Positions 15,958 to 23,056 of a stretch of 24,453 nucleotides of DNA are shown in pieces. Source of the stretch: JAWXBR01 sp046595995 (GTDB lineage Bacteria > Bacteroidota > Ignavibacteria > Kapaibacteriales > Kapaibacteriaceae); the NCBI GenBank assembly GCA_046595995.1, contig JBKJNB010000098.1:1-24453 (forward strand), given 5' to 3'. Under the pieces are notes generated by a model that was given only the letters and a program-made list of their open reading frames with translations, searched no databases and had not been told where the DNA came from. The stretch's first letter is position 1. Every line of letters starts with the position of its first letter. Made by a program: the position numbers and the translations under genes.

Positions 15958-16451
15958 GTGTTGGCCTCCAGCATATCGTGCAGCTTGTGCAGATTCTTGG
16001 GTATCGTAAGATTCCACTCGACCGTATGATGTAATGCTCCACGCTTCACCGTGATTCTTGTGATCGGAGCATCGGCAACTGGCGCCATCGCACTGCTGGT
16101 GGCAGTGAAGCCACTTTCTTCCAGTTCGTTCAGGATTTCGCACATGGCCTGCGGAGTTATTGCTCCCTTTGGTGCACGTGGTGGGTCGACAAATGCAACG
16201 GCGCGAAAGTCTACGTTCAGGTCGCCGTAGATATTGGCTTGATATGTCGGACACTGTCCGAAGCATGCACCTTTTTCAAGCGTAACGCTAAAACCGCGAA
16301 GGTCGATGTCCTTAAGGCACGCCGACGACGAACAACCCAAGAGGCTACCGATTGCAAGGATAATTATCGGAAACATCGGAAATGTCTTCCTTGCTAATTG
16401 AAACATCGTGATTGTCTTCGTTGCCATTAGAAATATTCGGGCTGTCTTCAT
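15915..16451 (-). CDS. DUF6438-type exported lipoprotein with repeated signal region
   Basis: This 178-residue protein has a hydrophobic signal ending in a lipobox (IGSLLGC, C40), so it is probably a membrane-anchored lipoprotein. The mature part contains VTLEKGACFGQCPTYQANIY, the CFGxCPxY pattern of DUF6438, whose function is unknown. The start is uncertain. ATG 16451 begins just before three tandem 10-residue repeats, ATG 16406 (MFQLARK) would give a shorter, ordinary 25-residue signal, and the frame is open to 16514. No clear ribosome site decides it. Its 3' end overlaps menG on the other strand by 43 bases, so both strands code there. Domain assignment is by motif recognition. Confidence 0.75.
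   Translation of the reverse strand: MKTARIFLMATKTITMFQLARKTFPMFPIIILAIGSLLGCSSSACLKDIDLRGFSVTLEKGACFGQCPTYQANIYGDLNVDFRAVAFVDPPRAPKGAITPQAMCEILNELEESGFTATSSAMAPVADAPITRITVKRGALHHTVEWNLTIPKNLHKLHDMLEANTYRNPSLMTSPTYK
16359..16448 (-). repeat. Three degenerate 30-bp tandem repeats in the lipoprotein signal region
   Basis: Read on the minus strand, units 16419-16448, 16389-16418 and 16359-16388 each begin AAGACA and share ATGTTTC or ATATTTC twelve bases in. They encode KTARIFLMAT, KTITMFQLAR and KTFPMFPIII. Neighbouring units agree at about 19-20 of 30 bases. The repeats keep the reading frame and lie before the lipobox. Confidence 0.65.
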
Positions 16452-16633
16452 TGAGGTTACGTTCTCGTGATACGTGGGTAATACTTTACCAACGTGGGGA
16501 GCCGAGTTTTGCAATCAAGATACTGCAACCCCGGAGGATACATGCCGATTCGATTCGCGCTTTACGCGTGCGCGCTCATTCTGTGCGCACCATTCTCGAA
16601 TAGGGGTCGGGGAGAGTTCTCTATTTTCGCCCC

Positions 16634-17197
16634 ATGACAAAAGAAGAGTTGGCCCGCGAGATTTACAACACGTCGCACATCACAGGAGAGTTCTTGCTCC
16701 GGAGCGGCACCATTAGCAACGAATACTTCGACAAGTATCAGTTCGAATCGGACCCAAAGCTGCTTCGAGAGATTGCAGAACACGCTAAGGCGCTCGTGCC
16801 TGACGGCACGGAGGTGCTTGCTGGACTCGAACTTGGGGGAGTGTCTATTGCCGCAATTCTCTCGCAGATAACGGGCATTCCGGCTGTTTTTGTGCGCAAG
16901 AAGGCGAAGGAGTATGGCACGTGTAAGCTCGCAGAAGGTCCGGACGTACGCGGCAAACGCGTCCTCATCATCGAAGACGTCGTAACAAGTGGAGGTCAGG
17001 TTGTGATGAGCGGCGAAGACCTGCGCGCCCTTGGTGCCGAGATCACGCACGTCGTCTGCATCATAGATCGTGAGCAAAACGGTCGGGCAGCGCTGCGCGA
17101 AGCGGGGTACACGTTATTAGCATTGTTTACAATGTCGGAACTGAAGGCTGCTGGTACGACCACAGCAGCAGATGAGACTGGAGATTCCGTCGCATGA
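16634..17197 (+). CDS. pyrE: Orotate phosphoribosyltransferase
   Basis: This 187-residue cytoplasmic enzyme would join orotate to PRPP, making orotidine 5'-phosphate in pyrimidine synthesis. The PRPP-binding motif LIIEDVVTSGG is at residues 111-121, and the flexible-loop region RKKAKEYGTCKLAEG at 88-102 carries the catalytic lysines. TGEFLLRSG near residue 17 is the usual orotate-side N-terminal motif. The length is within the range for short bacterial PyrE. A G-rich GGGGAGAG stretch lies some 15 bases before the ATG. The gene ends inside the start of xthA (four-base ATGA overlap), so the two are probably co-transcribed and coupled. Alternative: another type I phosphoribosyltransferase, which is less likely given the N-terminal motif. 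Confidence 0.93.
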   Translation: MTKEELAREIYNTSHITGEFLLRSGTISNEYFDKYQFESDPKLLREIAEHAKALVPDGTEVLAGLELGGVSIAAILSQITGIPAVFVRKKAKEYGTCKLAEGPDVRGKRVLIIEDVVTSGGQVVMSGEDLRALGAEITHVVCIIDREQNGRAALREAGYTLLALFTMSELKAAGTTTAADETGDSVA

Positions 17198-17964
17198 AAA
17201 TGTATTCGTGGAACGTAAACGGCATTCGCGCAGCACACAAGAAGGGCTTTCTCGATTGGGTTGCTGCGTCAAAAGCGGATGTCATCATGATTCAGGAGAC
17301 GAAGGCAGACGAGGCGGACATACCAAAAGAGATTCGCGAACTCGACGGCTACCACACGTACTGGCATTCGTGTTCTCGTAAGAAGGGCTACAGCGGTGTT
17401 GGCGTGTTAACGCGTACGGAGCCGACACATGTGAACACGGTACTTGCCTGTGACGAATTCGATTGCGAGGGACGCGTACTCGAGTTTCACTTCGGCGACA
17501 CCGCGGTATACAACATCTACTTCCCGAACGGCGGACGCGAAAATAGTCGCGTACCATTCAAGCTGAGCTTCTACGAAAACCTGTTCGCACGATGGGAACG
17601 TCAGCGTAACGAAGGCAAAAAGATTATCGTTGCCGGTGACTACAACATCGCACACAAAGAGATCGACCTGGCACGTCCGAAAGCCAATGAAAAGACCACT
17701 GGCTTCCTCCCCGAAGAACGCGCTCTTCTCGACGACCTGGCGGCCAAAGGATGGCTCGACTCATTCCGCGAATATCACCCCGCCGAACCCGAGCAGTATT
17801 CCTATTGGGACGTCGTAACGCGCGCCCGTGAGCGCAACGTGGGGTGGCGCATAGACTATCACTGGATGACCCCTGACCTAGCCCCTTCGCTCAAGAATGC
17901 GTGGATCGAACCGGACGTTATGGGGAGTGATCATTGTCCGGTAGGGATCGTGGTGCACATCTAG
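17194..17964 (+). CDS. xthA: Exodeoxyribonuclease III / AP endonuclease
   Basis: This 256-residue protein belongs to the ExoIII family (endonuclease/exonuclease/phosphatase fold), which cuts DNA at abasic sites and removes nucleotides from 3' ends in base-excision repair. Visible active-site motifs are WNVNGIR (residues 6-12), IQETK with the metal-binding E35, YFPNGG, VAGDYNIAHKEIDLARP with its catalytic aspartate and asparagine, WRIDYHW and the terminal GSDHCPV with the catalytic histidine. All key residues are present and the length is typical. It starts within the last codons of pyrE. A 154-base non-coding gap follows before the next operon. Confidence 0.95.
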   Translation: MKMYSWNVNGIRAAHKKGFLDWVAASKADVIMIQETKADEADIPKEIRELDGYHTYWHSCSRKKGYSGVGVLTRTEPTHVNTVLACDEFDCEGRVLEFHFGDTAVYNIYFPNGGRENSRVPFKLSFYENLFARWERQRNEGKKIIVAGDYNIAHKEIDLARPKANEKTTGFLPEERALLDDLAAKGWLDSFREYHPAEPEQYSYWDVVTRARERNVGWRIDYHWMTPDLAPSLKNAWIEPDVMGSDHCPVGIVVHI

Positions 17965-18072
17965 TAATAAGTCTAGGGCCGAGACCCGATCACAGTTGCT
18001 ACACTTGGAGCGTGTCACATGGGCACCGCGCGTAATCACGACTACTCTACAAGCATCACGACAATGTGATTT

Positions 18073-18113
18073 TTGTAAAGAATTGGACAATTCGTAGATT
18101 ACTCACCAAGGAG
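18073..18113 (+). promoter_or_regulatory. Possible promoter with palindromic operator, and ribosome site
   Basis: TTGTAA (18073-18078) and TAGATT (18095-18100), 16 bases apart, are weak matches to -35 and -10 boxes. Between them lies GAATTGGACAATTC (18080-18093), a 6+2+6 perfect palindrome. A strong AAGGAG (18108-18113) stands five bases before the ATG at 18119. The ribosome site is convincing; the promoter would leave a leader of only about a dozen bases and is tentative. Confidence 0.35.
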
Positions 18114-18118
18114 AAATC

Positions 18119-18322
18119 ATGTCAGACGACAACACCAAATACAGAGATCCTAAACGATTTCATACTTCGTTTTTCGGCACGATAACTGTCGACTTAGCGA
18201 CAATTTTTCTTGACGGCGACAAACTCAGGGCGTCGGTGGTCGAGGATGGTAAAAAGCTTTCTCAAATTGTGATCCGAGACCGGGAAGCAAGAATCGCGGG
18301 CGACAAGACAACGGAGGCGTAA
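18119..18322 (+). CDS. Small uncharacterised 67-residue protein
   Basis: I do not recognise this protein. It is 67 residues long, hydrophilic, has no signal peptide or membrane helix, and contains many charged residues. The middle (residues about 17-55) looks like alternating beta strands: FFGTITVDLATIFLDGDKL, then a lysine/aspartate-rich turn and SQIVIRDREARIAG. The start is well supported by AAGGAG five bases upstream. Its stop codon shares a base with the next start (TAATG), so it is translated together with the following membrane protein, and the two probably act together. No function is proposed. Confidence 0.75.
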   Translation: MSDDNTKYRDPKRFHTSFFGTITVDLATIFLDGDKLRASVVEDGKKLSQIVIRDREARIAGDKTTEA

Positions 18323-19089
18323 TGCCTTGGAACTTGCTTGTCCTACCGTTCATCGGCGGCTACTTACTCGTGCACGGCATTCCGTCGCTTCGATACTATT
18401 GTCGCAGAACTGACGCGCGGCGCCTAACTTTTTTAGCTGCCAGCTTTGGCCTTCTTCTCCTGATCGTCGCTGTTGTTGCACAGGAATCGTGGCGGATTTT
18501 CTCTCCAGACAGCTACAGTTACTTTGCAACCACATGGCGCGGTGTACCTAGTGTACACTTTCGGTATGCCGCACCATCCATTGCGGCAATGTGTTTCGGT
18601 GTTGGCATTGCAGCTGCCGGACAGCTTCTAGATAAGAATAAGGCTGTCATAAAGGCAATCACACGAAAAGCAGATCCATTCGAGAGTCTACTATTGAGGA
18701 GCATCCACGAGAATAAGACCATCGCAATTACCATGAGCTCAGGTAAGGTGTACGTCGGCTATGTTTTTGTACAGCCAGACCCTGGTAAAACACAAGAGCA
18801 CATCAGTTTGATACCCAGAATCAGTGGATACCGAGAGCCTGTGAGTAAGCGCATCACTTTTACGACAGACTATATCCCAGCACAATCGGGAAGACTTCAT
18901 GAGGCATTCGCTCGTAATTTTTCCCCTCAGAGCAAGCAAATGCAAACCGCTGCGTTTGTCCGACAGGCTATGATGGATTTCGAGTTGGTGGTTCCCACGT
19001 GCGAGATTCAGGCGGTCACGATTTTCGATCAAGATATCTATGACCGACACTTCGTTGAAACGTCAGAGTCAACAGTATCCTCAAACTAG
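18322..19089 (+). CDS. Uncharacterised membrane protein with cytoplasmic C-terminal domain
   Basis: This 255-residue protein has three likely membrane helices: residues about 3-19 (LLVLPFIGGYLLV), 35-54 (TFLAASFGLLLLIVAVVA) and 82-103 (YAAPSIAAMCFGVGIAAAG). A soluble domain of about 150 residues follows. That domain contains KTIAITMSSGKVYVGYVF and then HISLIPRISGYREP. The 'short strand, GKVYVGY, long strand' pattern resembles uncharacterised membrane-protein families and, loosely, a small beta-barrel such as Sm or MscS-like folds; that is speculation. Basic residues after helix 1 and after helix 3 suggest the C-terminal domain faces the cytoplasm. It overlaps the upstream 67-residue gene by one base. 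It ends 19 bases from the convergent LolA-like gene. Confidence 0.8.
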   Translation: MPWNLLVLPFIGGYLLVHGIPSLRYYCRRTDARRLTFLAASFGLLLLIVAVVAQESWRIFSPDSYSYFATTWRGVPSVHFRYAAPSIAAMCFGVGIAAAGQLLDKNKAVIKAITRKADPFESLLLRSIHENKTIAITMSSGKVYVGYVFVQPDPGKTQEHISLIPRISGYREPVSKRITFTTDYIPAQSGRLHEAFARNFSPQSKQMQTAAFVRQAMMDFELVVPTCEIQAVTIFDQDIYDRHFVETSESTVSSN

Positions 19090-19108
19090 TGAGCCATCGT
19101 CGCTCGCG

Positions 19109-19810
19109 TCATTCAGCGAACACCGCATCCGCAATCGGTACGTTCAGCTTGTAGTCAGAGTACCAGATTTCTACCGTCGCCTTTGTCGATTTCTCTTTCG
19201 CCTTTGCCTCGTCGGCTGCGCTTGTGGCAGGCTTGTCGATGTCGCCGCTCATCACTTTCGACATCTGATATGAGCCAATGTCGAACATGAGCTTTACGTA
19301 CGATGGCAGGCAATAGGCCCGTGCCTTTTGATCGTCGAATACAAGCTCGGCTGTAACGGTGCCACCTTGTTTTGTCGTGCTGACGACTTTGCGCGGGACG
19401 TTTAGCGCTGTGTCAATCCATACGGTGGCCACAGCTACTTCGCCACCTTCTTCGGTAGGAAGGATTTTCACCTTGCGCATCTGCACGCCCTGGAATGCTT
19501 CACGTCCGCCGTCGACCGCGACATACGGATTGTCGAGGAGGCGCTGAATCGTCACATCGGCTCCGCGTTTCGGCAGCATCGCAAAACCCGGTGCGTCGAC
19601 ATGTGTTTTATCAGGCGCCTTGTAGTACATCGTCGCCAGTGACTCCGGAGCTTTCAGGTACGGGATGTCCAGCTTAATCCGCATCGAAGTCTTGTACGAA
19701 GAAACCCCTTTCATGCGCCCCTTCATGGCATTCATGAGGTCTTGGGCGCTTTGTGCAAAAGCGTTGGTTGTAGTTATCGAAACTATGAGAAGCAGGAGTG
19801 TGCGCATCAT
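19109..19810 (-). CDS. LolA-like exported protein (outer-membrane lipoprotein-sorting type)
   Basis: This 233-residue protein starts with a classical signal peptide (MMRTLLLLIVSITTTNAFAQ, likely cut after AFA), so it is periplasmic. The mature part looks like the LolA/LolB-like lipoprotein-carrier superfamily. It begins with SAQDLMNAMKGRMKGVSSYK, has beta strands (RIKLDI, TMYYKAPDKTHVD, ATVWIDTALNVPRKVV), and ends with VEIWYSDYKLNVPI. An Ala/Lys-rich linker lies near residues 200-215. It overlaps the permease stop by four bases (ATGA), so it belongs to the ABC-2 exporter operon. It may receive a lipid or lipoprotein-like substrate from that exporter, but this is inference. It is not claimed to be the cell's main LolA. 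Confidence 0.72.
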   Translation of the reverse strand: MMRTLLLLIVSITTTNAFAQSAQDLMNAMKGRMKGVSSYKTSMRIKLDIPYLKAPESLATMYYKAPDKTHVDAPGFAMLPKRGADVTIQRLLDNPYVAVDGGREAFQGVQMRKVKILPTEEGGEVAVATVWIDTALNVPRKVVSTTKQGGTVTAELVFDDQKARAYCLPSYVKLMFDIGSYQMSKVMSGDIDKPATSAADEAKAKEKSTKATVEIWYSDYKLNVPIADAVFAE

Positions 19811-20646
19811 GTCAGGATGTCCTTTCGTTTCATGATAACCAGCGTTGCACCAAAGCACACGACGATGTGTGCAACCAGGATTAGTGCGCTTTGCGTGACG
19901 CGCGCCCAATCGACGATGGGGTCGAAGAGTAGGCGCCAACCAATCATGTGACTCGTAAATGCAACACTTCGTAAAGGGTCGAAAATGGGCGAGTCGATGG
20001 AGCTAAGAATTGTCAGCACGATGATGATGCCCATTGTTGACATGATCGGACCGATGGCGTTTTCGACGAGCGATGAAGACAGGAATGCAATCGACGCAAC
20101 GGTCGACATCGATAGTGCGGCAAAGAGGTAGGCATAACCAAGACGCCAGAGCACGTCGTCTTCTGCGAGGATTACGACCATCGAGCGCACTGCAACCATT
20201 TCGCCGGTACCGAGCATTGCGGTGCCAATGCCGAGACTCAACAACGCCATCGTGCCAACGAGAAGGACGGCGTAGAGTGTGGATGCAATCCATTTGGCTG
20301 TGACGATGGTAAGGCGGCTGACTGGACGTGTCAGTATGAGGCGATACGTGCCGCCCGTGGCTTCACCCGCAAGAATGTCGCCCGCAACCAGCGTGGTGAG
20401 AAACGGCACGTGGATGTAGAGCATACCGAGGATGATGTAACTAACCGTATAGCCATTCATCAGGTTGCCGGTGAACGTAAATGCCTGCTGCAGCGATTGC
20501 GTGGAATACTGAAAAAACCGCATGCCTTCGATCTTCATGGCGACTATAACGATCGGAATAATAATCGCAACCACCATAAAGCCAATGAACGTGCGCCATT
20601 TGCTAAAAATCTTTATTAACTCAACTTTTAATACAACGGCAAGCAT
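19807..20646 (-). CDS. ABC-2 type transporter permease
   Basis: This 279-residue protein is an ABC-2 family membrane subunit with about six hydrophobic segments. The first is FIGFMVVAIIIPIVIVAMKI, and the last lies near the C-terminus (ALILVAHIVVCFGATLVIM). The diagnostic cytoplasmic motif GEATGGTYRLILTRPVSR follows the second helix. It would form a dimer with the ATPase encoded just upstream, their genes overlapping by one base (TAATG). ABC-2 exporters move drugs, lipids, polysaccharides or act in gliding and spore processes; the substrate is unknown. The next gene in the operon encodes a LolA-like exported protein. Confidence 0.88.
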   Translation of the reverse strand: MLAVVLKVELIKIFSKWRTFIGFMVVAIIIPIVIVAMKIEGMRFFQYSTQSLQQAFTFTGNLMNGYTVSYIILGMLYIHVPFLTTLVAGDILAGEATGGTYRLILTRPVSRLTIVTAKWIASTLYAVLLVGTMALLSLGIGTAMLGTGEMVAVRSMVVILAEDDVLWRLGYAYLFAALSMSTVASIAFLSSSLVENAIGPIMSTMGIIIVLTILSSIDSPIFDPLRSVAFTSHMIGWRLLFDPIVDWARVTQSALILVAHIVVCFGATLVIMKRKDILT

Positions 20647-21569
20647 TAATGTGTCCCTTCGGTAGGGGCTCGCGTCAAGTCGAGGAAGTATTCTTCGAGC
20701 GAACGGACGGGGACGACAGAGTGTATCGCAATGCCCTCGGACGACAGATGCTGCACGACGTCAGCAATCTCCGCACGTTCAAGCATTAGCACAATCGCAC
20801 CTTCGGCATTGCCGACAAGTCGTTGTGCATACGGAGTGCGTTGCATCGACTCGGTAGCACGCACAGGGTCGTTTGTATCAATGGTAACTTTCATGCGCCC
20901 AGCGTTCAGGAGATCCTGAACAGCCCCCTCAACAATAGCTTTGCCTTTGTTGATAATAACCATGCGCGTTGCGGTGAGTTCGACCTCGGGCAGGATGTGC
21001 GATGACAGCAGCACCGTCTTGTTATGCGTGCGCGAGAGATCGAGAATCAGCTCTCGAATATCCACCATCCCATGCGGATCGAGTCCGGTTGTCGGCTCAT
21101 CCAGCACCACCAGATCGGGGTTATGCAGCAGCGCTTGCGCAATACCGAGGCGTTGCTTCATGCCATGCGAAAACGTCTTCACCTTGCTCTGCGCGCGAGC
21201 TTCGAGTCCGACCACGGCCAACTGCCGCATAATATTCTTGCGCGACACATCCGCTCTCGAAAGACGTCCGAGAATCTCGAGGTTCGTGTAGGCCGACAGG
21301 TAATTGTAGAAATCGGGCCTCTCCACAATCGCACCAATTCTGGCAAGGAGCGCCTCGCGATGCTCGGCAAGGAACTCTCCGAACAGGCGCACAGTGCCTT
21401 CGGTCGGACGTATCAGCGAAAGCATCATCCGTATGGTGGTGCTCTTACCAGCCCCATTCGGCCCCAGAAATCCATAGATGTCGCCCTTGCGCACCGTAAG
21501 GTCGAGTCCGTCTACGGCCGTAAAATCCCCGAACTTCTTGCGAAGCCCCCTAAGCTCAATGACGTTCAT
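20646..21569 (-). CDS. ABC-2 type transporter ATP-binding subunit
   Basis: This 307-residue cytoplasmic ATPase has all nucleotide-binding motifs: Walker A GPNGAGKST (residues 36-44), signature FSHGMKQ (133-139), Walker B LVVLDE (153-158), D-loop GLDP and switch histidine H191. The signature FSHGMKQR is the form used by DrrA/GldA/bacitracin-type exporters. A C-terminal domain of about 90 residues follows, as in that group, ending in SLEEYFLDLT. It is first in a three-gene unit with the permease and a LolA-like protein. It lies 70 bases after murD, separated by a hairpin, and may be co-transcribed with it. Confidence 0.92.
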   Translation of the reverse strand: MNVIELRGLRKKFGDFTAVDGLDLTVRKGDIYGFLGPNGAGKSTTIRMMLSLIRPTEGTVRLFGEFLAEHREALLARIGAIVERPDFYNYLSAYTNLEILGRLSRADVSRKNIMRQLAVVGLEARAQSKVKTFSHGMKQRLGIAQALLHNPDLVVLDEPTTGLDPHGMVDIRELILDLSRTHNKTVLLSSHILPEVELTATRMVIINKGKAIVEGAVQDLLNAGRMKVTIDTNDPVRATESMQRTPYAQRLVGNAEGAIVLMLERAEIADVVQHLSSEGIAIHSVVPVRSLEEYFLDLTRAPTEGTH

Positions 21570-21611
21570 GCGGGCGGTTAACGAACATGGCGGTGTTCTA
21601 GTCCAATGCCT

Positions 21612-21630
21612 GCTTCGCGAAGAGCGAAGC
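21612..21630 (-). terminator. Hairpin just after murD
   Basis: GCTTCGC (21612-21618) and GCGAAGC (21624-21630) form a perfect 7-bp stem with a five-base loop, 9 bases after the murD stop. No T-run follows on the minus strand, so it may be a weak or factor-dependent terminator, or a transcript-stabilising hairpin between murD and the exporter operon. Confidence 0.4.
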
Positions 21631-21639
21631 GTACCACTG

Positions 21640-22974
21640 CTATTCTAGAGATCGAACGGACTCTTTGAAAATCCGTCCGCGTTCTTCGAAGTCCGCGAAC
21701 ATGTCGAAGGACTTGCAGGCGGGGGAGAAGAGGACGATGTCGCCTGATTCGGCGAGGTCGGAGGCTTGGTGCACGGCTTCGGCCATGGTGAGGGCTTTGA
21801 CGCAGCGGTGTTTGGTGCACCAGTGCGAGAAGATGGCGTCGGCGTCTTCGCCGATGCAGACGATGGACTTCACGTTCGTGTCGACGAGCTCGTCGAGCAT
21901 GGCGTAGTCGTTGTTGTCGCCGCGGCCGCCGGCAATCCAGACCAACGGACGGTCGAAGCTCGATAGAGCGTACCATGCTGCGTTGATGTTGGTGGCTTTG
22001 GAGTCGTTGATGTACGTGATGCCCTTGTGGGTGCGTACGTTTTCGAGACGGTGTTCGACACCGCTGAACGACTGCAGAGAGTCGCGGATGTCTTCGTTGC
22101 GCACTTCGAATGCGCGAGCCGATAATGCGGCTGCCATGGAATTGTACAGGTTGTGTACTCCACGCAGTCCGACGTTGCGTACGGACATAAGTAGTTCCTC
22201 TTTATGCTGCTCGTCAGACTTAAGAAACACTTCGTCCCCCCGGACGAAGGCACCAACAACGTCGGTGCGGACACTGATATAGCGAACTGTTGCTTGAGCC
22301 ACCGAAGATGCCGCAGCTGCATGCGGATCGTCAGCATTCAAAATTACTACGTCATTGCCTCTCTGGTTCTTAAAAATTTTCCACTTAGCCTGCACATACT
22401 GTTCAAATGTACCGTGATAGGATAGATGGTCGGGAGTAACGTTGAGCAAAACACTTACGTTCGGACGAAAATCAACACATGTATCAAGTTGATACGAGCT
22501 TGCTTCAACAATGATGATTGTTGCCTTATCCACAACACCTACTAAGCTCGACAACGGTACTCCAATGTTTCCCGCTACAACAGCTTTGCGTCCGGCACTA
22601 TTCAACACGTGCGCAATTAACGCTGTCGTCGTAGTCTTTCCATTAGTGCCGGTGACTGCGACTATTGGGTTTTGCAACAGGCGCCACGCGTATTCAAGTT
22701 CACCGACGATCGGAATCCCACGCTGCGCAGCCCCCTTCCGAACCTTATTAGACGGTGGTACTCCGGGCGATACCACGATGAGGTCGGCATCGAGTGCACG
22801 ATCGGAGTGTGCGCCGAACTCGGTCTGAATGCCTGCTGAGCTTAGTGTCATCAACGCTTGCGTCATCTTGTCGATGGGCTGCGCATCGGTTACGAATACG
22901 CGGTGGCCCTCGCTCTCGGCTAATAGTGCAGCAGCAATGCCACTTCGTGCGGCGCCAACAACAGTAATGTTCAC
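21640..22974 (-). CDS. murD: UDP-N-acetylmuramoyl-L-alanine:D-glutamate ligase
   Basis: This 444-residue cytoplasmic Mur ligase adds D-glutamate to UDP-MurNAc-L-alanine in peptidoglycan precursor synthesis. Domain 1 binds the UDP substrate and starts with VVGAARSGIAAA. The ATP loop VTGTNGKTTTT is at residues 108-118, and VEASSYQLD contains the metal-binding E157. NVTPDHLSYHG, SGVEHRLENV (hinge to domain 3), INDSKATN and the C-terminal SPACKSFDMFADFEERG complete the MurD pattern. The length is typical. The upstream region to the prenyl synthase stop is 82 bases and carries a 16-bp direct repeat. No other cell-wall cluster genes are in the window, so murD stands outside the usual dcw cluster, at least on this side. 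Confidence 0.95.
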   Translation of the reverse strand: MNITVVGAARSGIAAALLAESEGHRVFVTDAQPIDKMTQALMTLSSAGIQTEFGAHSDRALDADLIVVSPGVPPSNKVRKGAAQRGIPIVGELEYAWRLLQNPIVAVTGTNGKTTTTALIAHVLNSAGRKAVVAGNIGVPLSSLVGVVDKATIIIVEASSYQLDTCVDFRPNVSVLLNVTPDHLSYHGTFEQYVQAKWKIFKNQRGNDVVILNADDPHAAAASSVAQATVRYISVRTDVVGAFVRGDEVFLKSDEQHKEELLMSVRNVGLRGVHNLYNSMAAALSARAFEVRNEDIRDSLQSFSGVEHRLENVRTHKGITYINDSKATNINAAWYALSSFDRPLVWIAGGRGDNNDYAMLDELVDTNVKSIVCIGEDADAIFSHWCTKHRCVKALTMAEAVHQASDLAESGDIVLFSPACKSFDMFADFEERGRIFKESVRSLE

Positions 22975-23001
22975 AGTGGTGCTTCCCGCATACCTAGAGT
23001 A

Positions 23002-23040
23002 TTCATACGAAGGCTTTTGGAATGTTCATACGACGGCTTT
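23002..23040. repeat. Pair of 16-bp direct repeats upstream of murD
   Basis: TTCATACGAAGGCTTT (23002-23017) and TTCATACGACGGCTTT (23025-23040) differ at one base and repeat with a 23-bp period, about two helical turns. They lie in the 82-base gap between the prenyl synthase stop and the murD start. They could be a tandem binding site for a regulator or a small duplication; no function is established. Confidence 0.5.
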
Positions 23041-23056
23041 CGAGCGAGAAATCACA

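Noticed and set aside
18054..18070. Possible terminator after xthA (ATCAC/GTGAT followed by several T)
   Set aside because: The stem is only 5 bp with a 6-base loop, and the T-run is interrupted; too weak to annotate.
21578..21976. Minus-strand Arg-rich frame near the murD end
   Set aside because: It is a shadow of murD in another frame; murD has its conserved C-terminus here.
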